Of a DNA stretch of 64,000 nt, positions 57,547-64,000 are shown piece by piece. Both the position numbers and the translations under genes were made by a program. Numbering within the stretch: the first letter of the stretch is position 1; each line of letters opens with the position of its first letter. The stretch is from Escarpia spicata (lineage: Eukaryota > Annelida > Polychaeta > Sabellida > Siboglinidae), in assembly GCA_963995525.1 (NCBI GenBank), contig OZ023209.1:12092841-12156840 (forward strand), given 5' to 3'. Below the pieces are notes generated by a model that saw nothing but the letters and a program-made list of their open reading frames with translations, made no database searches and had not been told where the DNA came from.

Positions 57547-60500
57547 GCACGTAAAACACATGAACGTGTACATGCACGCACGTACACTTGCAAGCACCCG
57601 CACTACATTCACATGCATACAATATGCATTACTAGTGATACATCCGCAAGCAAGCACGCACATACGCACGCCCATGCACGCATACATTATAACTCACAAG
57701 AGCACGCGCACGTGCATGCGCGCTCACGGCGTCACGCGCACACACAATGAGTCATATGACATATGATAGGCACTTCAACGAATTCTGCTCGCGCTGTGTT
57801 TTCGCGTGCGACATTTCTGTTGTAAAAACGCTGTGCCGTTTACTCGGCATCTTGGTAGCGTTTTGTTTCAACCCGTCGTTGCGCGCGCTTTTAACGATGG
57901 TATACGTCATTCATTGCGGGATTCTTGTAGACGGTAAGTTGAAGTTTATCTGCGTCGCTTTCTTTTTACAATTTGACCAAAATTAAGCGAACTGTTGTCG
58001 ATTTGACGGCATACCTATAATTCATTTGCAAGTTTTACAGTTTTGGCACAAATTGGCAGAAATGATTTTGTGTTTATTCACATCTATAGGTTTTATTTAT
58101 TCAGTGTTGAAAATTTTGTTGTTCCGACAGGTGGTTTTTACGCCGTTCAAAATGTGACTGTTTTGGCCGATCTGGCACTGTCAGACCGAGAGCGCGTCAC
58201 CGGAGTCAGTATCAGATCATATTCATATCTTGGTTATCTTAATTTAAATCCCCACAAAAGCAACAGTGAACACTACCCGTTTTACCTTTTAGATATAAAT
58301 TATTTTATTAATCATTGATTAATATACGCGGCCCTTGCCCTTGGCCCTTGCCTGGCCTGGCCCCTGGCCTGGGGCTGGGTGCCGTTGCCTTGGTCTTGGC
58401 ATGTGATGTGCCATTATAATTTTACGGTTATGCTTTTATTTAGACTTATAAATAATATAAATTTCATTATGCAATAGCTTTAATTAATTGTTCTTAGTTA
58501 CCTATTAAATAAAAAATTTGTTAGACAAATTTTTTAAAGGTAAAATACGTAAATTATTCGACTTAATTTGTAAAAAAATAAAAAAAAATTCATGACAAAC
58601 AGTCACTGCACAACATTTTAAAAGTATGTTGTAATATAACTATTAAACGCCTTGAGACTTGATCAGTTGTAGCATCATTTGTTTAATTGTGTGACAACAT
58701 GCAATACATTAAACACCACAGTTATACCTCTCAAGTATCACAATTATTATGAATTTATGTGTGACATAGAATTTCACACTGCTCTGTTGAGTAACAGAGG
58801 CAGGGATATGAAAATTATTTCATGATATATTTCACATTATATGATACATGATGGCCTTTTTATTTCAGATGCTGTTCACAATTACATGCAGTGACACTGA
58901 TCTTACGCTGATCTGTGTCTGACAGTTAACTCTGAAGGTACCAAGCCACAGTCGTCTGAATATGACACCCGTCACCTGCCCGATTATATATCTGATTCTA
59001 CATTGAACAGTGTCCATTCAACATCACACGAACATTACTTATAGACATCATGTTGATGAAAACAACATTATTTTACAGGATACTAAAATATGAACCTTGC
59101 TGCACAGATCTTGCAGCCTACTGGCAGTTATAAGACAATCAACTTCCAATATCACAAAAAGACTGTATTATGAGCAGAGCAGACTTCTTCATGGCTTGAC
59201 TCCCGTGGGCCATGTGGAGTAATGCAGAAAGCAATCTTGCATTTGGGTTCAGTGACGGAATACTGTGAACAATTTATAACATTACTTCATGAAGTTCATG
59301 TTAAAATGCAGAACATTACATTATCAAGCAGTGACAATTGATTACTGGTCTCTACAGAGCCTGCAGCATTCATCCAACCTGTCATGACACAGTCACACAT
59401 AGACACAGTGAACTAGGAGTATGAATATTGTATTTCATTGTCATGTATTGATCTGTTGAATTATTTAGCCAATATTTACTTATTAATAAAGTTATTGTTA
59501 ATGTTATATGACTGGTTAATGTATATTTATTATAATGTTTAATGTGGTTGTAAACATTGCATAAATTATATAACTGTCTTCATAATTATCGTCATTCCAG
59601 CCTTTCTTTTGAAATGTAGTGGTCAGTCGTTAGTATGCTAATATTAGCCAATATTAACTTATTAATTAAGTTACTGTTAATGTGAAATGACTGGTTAATG
59701 TATATTTATTACCATAATTAATGTGGGTTACTGCTTGCATAAATTATACAAATATCTTCATAATCATGGAAATTATGGACTTTTACTGAAATGTGTCGGT
59801 CTGTCAAAGTTGCACACTAATTAGCCAGTATTGACTAATTAATTAAATTGTTAAATGGTTTGTTAATGTATATTTATTATCATTATTAATGTGGTTATAC
59901 ACATTGCATAATATGTATAAATATCTTCATAGTCATGGACATTATGGCATTTTACCGATATGTTTTGGTCTGTCGAGGTTGTGCGCTAATTACCCAATAT
60001 TGACTAATTAATTAAATAATAATTATTTTTAATGCATATTTATTACCATTATTAATGTGGTTATACACATTGCATAATATGTATAAAATCTTCATAATCA
60101 TGGACATTATGGCCTTTAATTGGAGCATTTTGGTCTGTTGAGTTTTGCATGCTACATAACTAAAATTAACTAATTAATTGTATTAATTTGGTTATAATTA
60201 ATACTAAAAATATTAAATATTATAAATTTATTACTCTTGCCAATGTGTTTGAAAACCCTGAAGACAGCATTTAAATATCTGTATAAATAAAAAAGTTATT
60301 ACATTTTAAAGCAAATATTTACCTATAGAAAACACAAAAATGAGTCCATTTTGCCATTGTAAGAGATACACAAAAATGATGCTGTTTTTCCGTCTTAAAA
60401 TCGCAATATCTTTTGATCTATTAAGGTATCTTAATAAAATAAACAGTTATGTGATCCTTAACCTATTACCTTTAATTTAAGCCTATTCCCAATGTTCTAG

Positions 60501-60918
60501 CATGATATTAAATTTTTTGTTGAAGTGCCTACATATGAGTGGGGTGTTACTTGAAGCATCGTGCCGTAAATTGGCGTAATTGAAGCCAGCGACATTGGCA
60601 AAGGACTGTGAGGGTCACCGGCCAGTGCGTAAACAGCCCGATCCCAGCAGACAGGTTACCCGATACGTCACGGCAGAACTTTGGAAGTTTCGTTTGGGAG
60701 AGAGTCGTGGTGGAAAGAAACCCATGCATCACCCACGCAGTCTCAGACACTGAGTCTGAGACAGTGCCAGTGGCAGGTTACTAAAAAAAGCTTGACAGTA
60801 GATACTACTTGGATGTTTCGAGAAACATACCTGAAAATGTTCGACAGCTGACATTGCATAGCGGCAGGCTTCGGCTCAGAAGCGCAACTTTGAAGCACAC
60901 GTTAGTGACGCGAGACAT
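47973..60918 (-). CDS. HIBADH: 3-hydroxyisobutyrate dehydrogenase, mitochondrial; complete coding region, nine exons
   Basis: HIBADH oxidises 3-hydroxyisobutyrate to methylmalonate semialdehyde with NAD+ in the mitochondrial matrix (valine catabolism). Exons on the minus strand: 60918-60831, 55037-55021, 54570-54441, 53113-52996, 52514-52393, 51303-51170, 49897-49821, 48891-48735, 48131-47973. All eight junctions are GT-AG and phase-compatible, giving 333 aa (human 336). Residues 1-35 form an Arg/Ser/Leu-rich presequence without acidic residues, typical of mitochondrial import. The NAD fold has GLGNMG at 43-48, the substrate loop DAPVSGG lies near 153-159, and the catalytic G-x3-K-x3-N motif (GETAKICNN) gives K206 and N210. 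The C terminus keeps LMAKDLGLAQ and KDFSSAY. The gene converges with TAX1BP1. No disrupting mutation is seen. Confidence 0.96.
48491..48682. mobile_element. MITE-like palindromic element in HIBADH intron 8
   Basis: The left end ACAATGGACCCTCCCTATTA-AGGCCACC and the complement of the right end ACAGTAAGACCTCGCTTCAC...AGCCACC form long imperfect inverted termini. The interior has further GACCTCAATAGCGAGGTGACC palindromic blocks. It resembles the widespread ACCTCG-TATTA-GGCCACC family of invertebrate MITEs. Confidence 0.65.
48735..48891 (-). CDS. HIBADH: HIBADH exon 8
   Basis: Acceptor TTCCCTCAG, donor GTACCT. Completes K229 and encodes LGIDPKLFAKVINASTGRSW to GSALMAK. The acceptor sequence is duplicated upstream at 49146-49163 on either side of an inserted repeat. 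Confidence 0.95.
48902..49145 (-). mobile_element. Inserted 244-bp repeat flanked by a duplicated splice acceptor
   Basis: Flanked by ATCCCCAACCTGAGGGAAC (48883-48901) and ATCCCAACCTGAGAGAAC (49146-49163), an imperfect direct repeat like a target-site duplication. The interior is the inverted partner of 46464-46700. The exon-proximal copy is the functional exon 8 acceptor. Confidence 0.8.
49821..49897 (-). CDS. HIBADH: HIBADH exon 7 (catalytic lysine)
   Basis: Acceptor TTTGACAG, donor GTAAGT. Encodes TAKICNNMLLAIHMIGLSEA and TNLGI plus two bases; contains catalytic K206 and N210. Confidence 0.94.
49985..50200 (+). repeat. tRNA-derived SINE-like element
   Basis: TTGGCGTAATTGCTGGAGCA (A-box region), then ATTGTCAAGCGAAGGGACGG and a perfect B-box GGTTCGATTCC (50043-50053). 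The 3' part is not tRNA-like. The arms do not make a proper cloverleaf, so this is a SINE head and not a gene. It lies in HIBADH intron 6. Confidence 0.6.
50750..50900 (+). repeat. Minisatellite built on the CRE octamer TGACGTCA
   Basis: TGACGTCA is perfect at 50756, 50780, 50821, 50855 and 50879, with a variant TGATGTCA at 50804, separated by CCATACGTG-type spacers. It lies inside HIBADH intron 6. The octamer is the consensus CREB/ATF site; regulatory function here is unproven. Confidence 0.9.
51170..51303 (-). CDS. HIBADH: HIBADH exon 6
   Basis: Acceptor CCTTGCAG, donor GTAAGT. Encodes VQAAKDANLTFMVGGKEAAY to HCGEVGTGE, the end of the NAD domain before the interdomain helix. Confidence 0.95.
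51945..52392 (-). repeat. ~17-bp minisatellite derived from the HIBADH exon 5 donor
   Basis: On the gene's strand the unit is GGCGGTATGTGGTGTCT with variants, spaced 17 bp near the exon (for example 52333, 52350, 52367 on plus), about 25 units. The exon 5 end plus donor reads GTGTCCGGTG-GTATGTGTGT, nearly the same word, so most units contain a GGTATGT donor-like site. Confidence 0.9.
52393..52514 (-). CDS. HIBADH: HIBADH exon 5 (substrate loop)
   Basis: Acceptor GTTCCAG, donor GTATGT. Encodes TVQSGSLLIDSSTIDPAVSK and onward to NFVDAPVSG plus one base. The minisatellite at 51945-52392 starts at its donor and repeats the exon-end/donor sequence. Confidence 0.95.
52996..53113 (-). CDS. HIBADH: HIBADH exon 4
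   Basis: Acceptor GACGTCAG, donor GTAGGC. Encodes G79 (split codon), then GQSASSPAEVASQTKQLVTM to YTGINGIF, matching the SSPADVA...ITMLP region of the family. Confidence 0.9.
53416..53746. mobile_element. TA-flanked MITE-like element with reiterated CCGTATGTTTTGGGAC motifs
   Basis: Left end TA-CTGTAATGAAAGTATGTC TTGGGAC; complement of right end TA-CCGTAACGACCGTATGTA TTGGGAC; about 20 of 25 positions match. The same motif recurs inside, as TGTATGTTTTGAGACC (53443), CCGAATGTTTTGGGACA (53493) and CCGTATGTTTCGGGAT (53680). Subterminal motif copies like these are typical of transposase-binding sites. HIBADH intron 3. Confidence 0.6.
54441..54570 (-). CDS. HIBADH: HIBADH exon 3 (NAD-binding)
   Basis: Encodes ADAVGFVGLGNMGSHMAQNL to RTIVDA plus one base; donor GTAAGG. 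The acceptor is placed at ATAAAG (54571-54576); an alternative AG four bases further in would need a different phase. Confidence 0.92.
55021..55037 (-). CDS. HIBADH: HIBADH exon 2, 17-nt microexon
   Basis: Minus strand: TTATTTATTTCCAG, then 17 bases TTTCCAGTGGACGTCAG, then GTGAGC. With exon 1 (phase 1) and exon 3 (phase 0) it yields V-SSGRQ before ADAVGFVGLG. Without it the frame from exon 1 into exon 3 would be broken. Good splice signals, but too short to prove without transcript data. Confidence 0.78.
57455..57542 (+). repeat. (AC)n dinucleotide repeat, about 44 units
   Basis: Uninterrupted AC run followed by degenerate CACGCA/CATGCA sequence to about 57740. The His-Thr and Cys-Val frames here are artefacts. 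Confidence 0.99.
57747..58318 (+). CDS. Possible two-exon open frame antisense to HIBADH, unrecognised
   Basis: A CpG-containing stretch carries a frame open from 57747 (a second M at 57897) that ends at a donor GTAAGT (57934). An acceptor GTTCCGACAG (58121-58130) continues the same frame as GGFYAVQNVTVLADLALSDR ERVTG, open to 58318. The first part is hydrophobic (LLGILVAFCF, VYVIHCGILV). No family is recognised, the second exon's end becomes AT-rich and looks non-coding, and it is short. It could be a nested gene's 5' end, a transposon fragment or chance. Confidence 0.25.
58329..58400 (+). repeat. GC-rich CCTTGGCC-type low-complexity tract
   Basis: Tandem variants of GCCCTTG, GGCCTGGCC and CTGGGGC within an otherwise AT-rich intron. 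Confidence 0.8.
59466..60200 (+). repeat. Satellite-like tandem repeat, ~167-179-bp unit, more than four copies
   Basis: TAGCCAATATTGACTTATTA-type starts recur at about 59466, 59645, 59822, 59991 and 60158. Each is followed by GTTAATGTATATTTATTA, AATGTGGTTATACACATTGC, TCTTCATAATCATGGACATT and TTTGGTCTGT. Copies are 75-85 percent alike by eye, with the later ones shorter. Confidence 0.93.
60831..60918 (-). CDS. HIBADH: HIBADH exon 1 (start codon, mitochondrial presequence)
   Basis: The ATG is the complement of 60916-60918 and is preceded by CGCAAA. Encodes MSRVTNVCFKVALLSRSLPL and CNVSCRTFS plus one base, then the donor GTATGT (complement of 60825-60830). It is Arg/Ser/Leu-rich with no acidic residue. 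The phase (one base) is exactly what the microexon needs. Confidence 0.85.
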
Positions 60919-61070
60919 TTTGCGACCCCAAATGCGTTCGACGACGAAATACTAGCGAATGGTGCGCCGCCTGGCAAATGGTAATACTAATGTTGACAGT
61001 GGCGCCGCGTGGCGAACAATCTACCGAACGCCATAATATAGTGAAACATGGACGGTATGGATGGAACCAA
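60919..61070 (-). promoter_or_regulatory. HIBADH 5' flank / probable promoter
   Basis: CpG-containing sequence (GTCGTCGAACGC, GCGCCGCC) immediately upstream of the HIBADH start, in contrast with the AT-rich surroundings. No TATA box. Placed by position and composition only. Confidence 0.4.
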
Positions 61071-62078
61071 AAATATCATTATTCGCAAAAATACAAATTT
61101 AGACCTCAGACACCAGATGGGGAACGTTTATGTTTTTATGTGCCTACAAAATATAGAAGCAGTACAAAAGATATCTAAAATGACAGAAATTGCATATAGT
61201 TTCATAAGAAAGTAAAAAAATGAACAATCCATCTCATTGGTACATTACCAAAACTGAAGTAAAAAAATTAATGCATATTTTGCATTTTCCTTTACATTTC
61301 CCCCTATATTTTTTACCAATAATGATAATATAACAATTATATGAGTATATTGCCGTACCCGGCAAATTTTATTACGAACAACTTCCGTATATATAACAAG
61401 ATCCAATCAGTAGATTTGGCTGTAGGACGAGTTTTGAATTGCTCAAGTTCAACTTCCACTTGAAAATGGCAGCCAGGTTTAAAGATTGCGTACAAAAAGG
61501 TAATAAGCTACGCTTCTGAAATGTCCATCACCCATTTTCGGACACCTCAGATATTGGTGTAACTGAAAATCATAGTGGGAATTAGTCCCTCAATTTGAGA
61601 ATCAACTTCAAAATTTGTAGGCTTGGCTCATGGACTTATTGCGCTACCATTCTGCGTGAAAGAGGTGCCGCTGAAAAATACTACCGCACCGACCCTTAAT
61701 GCGCATGTCCGGAAGTAGAGGTTTTCACGGGAGACGTCATTGACCTCTATTTATAAATAGGGACTAGACAGTGATGGTTTCTGTTTCTGTTTAATAATCA
61801 GCAAATCCCAGCTGGGTATCGCGCCAATGATGTTGGTTGTTCTATGAGCATTGCGCACGGCCTAGCAGTTCGTTAAATTGTGGGGCGTCCTTTGCATTAA
61901 AATGTCGCTTCTAAGATATTCCATACAGTTAAAGTTCGGGGTAAAATTAGTTTCTATATTCTTCAGTGTTGGCTCTGATGTGTTTATGTTTGTAAGGGTG
62001 ACTTGAGCGTGTGCGTCTGTCTGCGGGTACTAAATTGTTTCTGGACCGGACAGCAATTTGATTGTGGACGATTTTGAA
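61071..62078. other. Intergenic, upstream of HIBADH
   Basis: No gene recognised. A perfect 14-bp palindrome CTATTTATAAATAG lies at 61747-61760. Confidence 0.5.
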
Positions 62079-62230
62079 CATAATAATAATAATAATAAGA
62101 TAACTTCTATTGCGCCTAAATCCTTGGAAACCAAGCTCAAAACAAAAGGGTTGGTCAATCTCAAAGTACATAAGTAGTTTTCCAGTTGTCAACAGATGGG
62201 TCAAGGCGCTAGGGAGCTAAGGTGCAGTGT
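62079..62230 (-). mobile_element. Truncated L2-like retrotransposon 3' end with (ATT)n tail
   Basis: The plus strand reads AATAATAATAATAAGATAAC then TTCTATTGCGCCTAAATCCT, the complement of the common L2-type ending (GCGC...ATA then ATT repeats). The upstream limit is uncertain. Confidence 0.5.
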
Positions 62231-62239
62231 TTCCCCTGG

Positions 62240-62330
62240 TATATAACAAGCGAGGCGGGTCGCCTCGCCGTTTTTCTATGCCGCCTCGCCCAAAATATGC
62301 CGAAATTGCCGCCTCGTAGCTATGTCATAC
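62240..62330 (+). repeat. GCCGCCTCGCC-containing repeat fragment
   Basis: GCCTCGCC / GCCGCCTCGCCC / GCCGCCTCG recur three times within 80 bases, directly after GTGTTTCCCCTGG. It looks like part of a transposable element; family not recognised. Confidence 0.35.
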
Positions 62331-62687
62331 GCCCATTTTTTTTCGTTCTTTCGCGATATATTCAGCGAGCGGGCGAAATGACATCACAAAGTCACTTATA
62401 TTCCTGCATAATCACAGATTTGTAGCAACGTCGTTTAGTCGTCTTAATGTCGCTCAGAGCAGTTAGGATTTAACTCCATTGGACAACGTGAAAGATGTCA
62501 GTTGTCCAATCACGGAATATTTTCCCGCGGGATCCCCGGTGTCTCCAATGGTGACACCTTGCGGAATTTCGACATACTAGAAATCTAGACATTCATGTAA
62601 AATGGCGCCCAAACGGTAACTTGCGTTTTGGTTTATGACGGTGGTGGGAGTGAAAACATTGCAGGCAGATGGCACTACGTCACTTGT

Positions 62688-63085
62688 CGGCACATGTGTC
62701 GAATCCGGACTTTTTTGAAGCCCAAATAAAGACCGTGCTTCCTATTCACTAATCGGCACTTGTATCGAATCCGGACCCTGTTGAAGCTCAAATAGCGACC
62801 CGGTTTGCGTTAGTCTGTGCCGCTGAGCTTGTGGTCGTGCGTTACCGCACAGCGCGCGTAAAATGAGATACAGTATACAACAGCGTATGTTGATACAAAC
62901 CGGGGCGCTATTTACGCCTCAAATGGACGTAAGACGCAATATACTTAAAGGTAAATATGCCTAGGATAATGCTGTATGATGGAACTACAGTGTATCTCAC
63001 TGATGTATCAAAGTTAAGCAAAACTCAAGTTATAACGGCGAAATCAAATTCAAAGTGGGTCCGGATTCGACGCAAATGCCCACGG
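62688..63085. repeat. Fold-back repeat with nested direct and inverted arms
   Basis: GTCGAATCCGGAC (62698) and ATCGAATCCGGACCC (62765) are direct repeats. The complement, GGGTCCGGATTCGACG, lies at 63058. A second inverted pair inside is AAATAGCGACCCGGTTTG (62792) and CAAACCGGGGCGCTATTT (62897). Confidence 0.7.
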
Positions 63086-63597
63086 CACAAGTCTATTCAA
63101 CTAATAACATGTTCTATGCGGTTTTGTTTGAGCAAAATAAGGAATGTGATTCGTAAGATATCTTTGTGCTAAATATATTATACATATTCCGACAAAGTTG
63201 TGCAAACAAACTTTTGGGAAAGTTGATTTGAGTGAAATACTTACGAATATCAACCACCGAAGTTCACATCTCATAAAAAATGCCTACTACCAAAAACCGT
63301 GCATACTAACGGGTTATCAATAACTTGGGTTAGACAATGTCAATGATATGTTTGCACAGTAATTGGATATACTAAACAACTTATACTGTTTTATAAAAAG
63401 GACACAATTTGAGAAACGTTCTTGCGATTAATATAATAGAAACATACTTTTGTGGCATTCTAGAAATCACTGTTTAATTAATTGTATAGCATTCTAGCAA
63501 CAAATAAAATATCTTTTGAACATAAACCACCAATTTACCATATTATTATTATATTAAAATTATTTAAAGGTGATGATGAAAGAGTCTTCAGATGATA
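63086..63597. other. Intergenic, AT-rich
   Basis: Nothing recognised. A 71-codon frame at 62957-63172 overlaps the fold-back repeat and is basic but unrecognised. Confidence 0.4.
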
Positions 63598-63712
63598 CCA
63601 CTGGATGCTTCCCAGAGAAGTCGAGATGGTGTTCGACTGAACAGGTCTGCCAGGGAGTAAAGTGTAAAGCGCTTTCAGCAGTCCAGCGCTATATAAGAAC
63701 TTAACCTTTTAC
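63598..63712 (+). repeat. Interspersed repeat shared with 33862-33975
   Basis: GCTTCCCAGAGAAGTCGAGA to GTAAAGCGCTTTCAGCAGTC and CAGCGCTATATAAGAAC. The better-preserved copy; the GCGCTATATAA ending is typical of L2/SINE 3' ends. Confidence 0.75.
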
Positions 63713-63969
63713 TTTTTTACTGACTCTGTCAGCGAGGTAACAAGGCCTAGGGTTAGTGAAAGAAACACATAACCATAACCAAGTACCAGTGGTCAAGTGG
63801 AAACCACACCTCAACATGATGAAACAGTTATGATTACTGACTTTTATCAATCATGATTACTACATTACTACACAAGTAGTGTCTTGTTGTTTTATATCTT
63901 CCCCTCTATATTCAATAGTAAAGGTTAAAACGTACCTCAGAATGCACCATTTTAAAGCTAGTATTAAAA

Positions 63970-64000
63970 AATCTCCGGGGGACCATGCCCCCGGACCCCC
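63970..64000 (+). repeat. GC-rich palindromic start of an element running off the window
   Basis: CCGGGGGACCATGCCCCCGG is a perfect hairpin (7-bp arms), followed by ACCCCC at the edge. It resembles a motif common in animal DNA transposons. Confidence 0.4.

Larger units (their letters stand above)
55038..60830 (-). other. HIBADH: HIBADH intron 1
   Basis: 5.8-kb intron between the presequence exon and the microexon. It contains the AC repeat, a CpG-containing possible transcribed unit on the opposite strand (57747-58318), a GC-rich tract (58329-58400), the ~175-bp satellite and, next to exon 1, a GC-richer block with a 9-bp hairpin (GTCTCAGAC at 60740, GTCTGAGAC at 60754). Confidence 0.75.

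Noticed and set aside
57410..57766. Frames through the AC repeat (poly Thr-His, poly Cys-Val)
   Set aside because: Low-complexity translation of a dinucleotide repeat.
60547..60750. 67-codon minus frame next to HIBADH exon 1 as an extra exon
   Set aside because: It lies in intron 1 without matching splice phases; exon 1, microexon and exon 3 already join in frame.

Overview
This window is animal nuclear DNA. Genes are split by roughly 0.4-6 kb GT-AG introns, the background is AT-rich, and there are many non-LTR retrotransposons, MITE-like elements and minisatellites. The protein sequences and the repeat types (CR1/L2-like elements with microsatellite tails, piggyBac-like and hAT remnants) suggest a marine invertebrate, perhaps a lophotrochozoan or a non-vertebrate deuterostome. 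I cannot name the species.

Three host genes can be read. (1) 6136-11457, minus strand: the first five coding exons (206 residues) of cytosolic NAD-dependent glycerol-3-phosphate dehydrogenase (GPD1); the rest lies beyond the left edge. (2) 26489-42680, plus strand: all 16 coding exons of a TAX1BP1/CALCOCO-family autophagy receptor, 897 residues, with a SKICH domain, a CLIR-like motif, long coiled coils and two C-terminal UBZ-type zinc fingers. (3) 47973-60918, minus strand: all nine coding exons of mitochondrial 3-hydroxyisobutyrate dehydrogenase (HIBADH), 333 residues, including a 17-nt microexon. Every exon junction in the three models keeps the reading frame. TAX1BP1 and HIBADH are also neighbours in human (7p15), but there they diverge and here they converge, so this looks like an old linkage with a local inversion.

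Mobile DNA: 12379-17100 and 17330-21620 hold two minus-strand CR1-superfamily retrotransposons, each with ORF1, endonuclease and reverse transcriptase, all broken by frameshifts or stops. 36180-38119 holds a 5'-truncated L2/Jockey-like element inside a TAX1BP1 intron. Two TTAA-flanked piggyBac-like MITEs lie at 667-1529 and 4388-5311, and an hAT transposase remnant lies in GPD1 intron 1. Several retroelement 3' tails, tRNA-derived SINE-like heads and other MITEs are scattered through introns.

Tandem repeats include a 66-bp minisatellite of 19 copies with a 198-bp higher-order unit (24270-25530), a 17-bp array that looks as if it grew out of a HIBADH exon/5' splice site (51945-52392), a CRE-octamer array (50756-50886), a ~175-bp satellite (59466-60200) and a long AC tract. 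The observations most worth following are those where repeats or insertions have copied splice sites: the donor-derived minisatellite, a duplicated acceptor flanking a ~245-bp insertion at HIBADH exon 8, and a decoy acceptor with a partial exon in front of TAX1BP1 exon 7. No operon, CRISPR array or clearly new enzymatic system is present.
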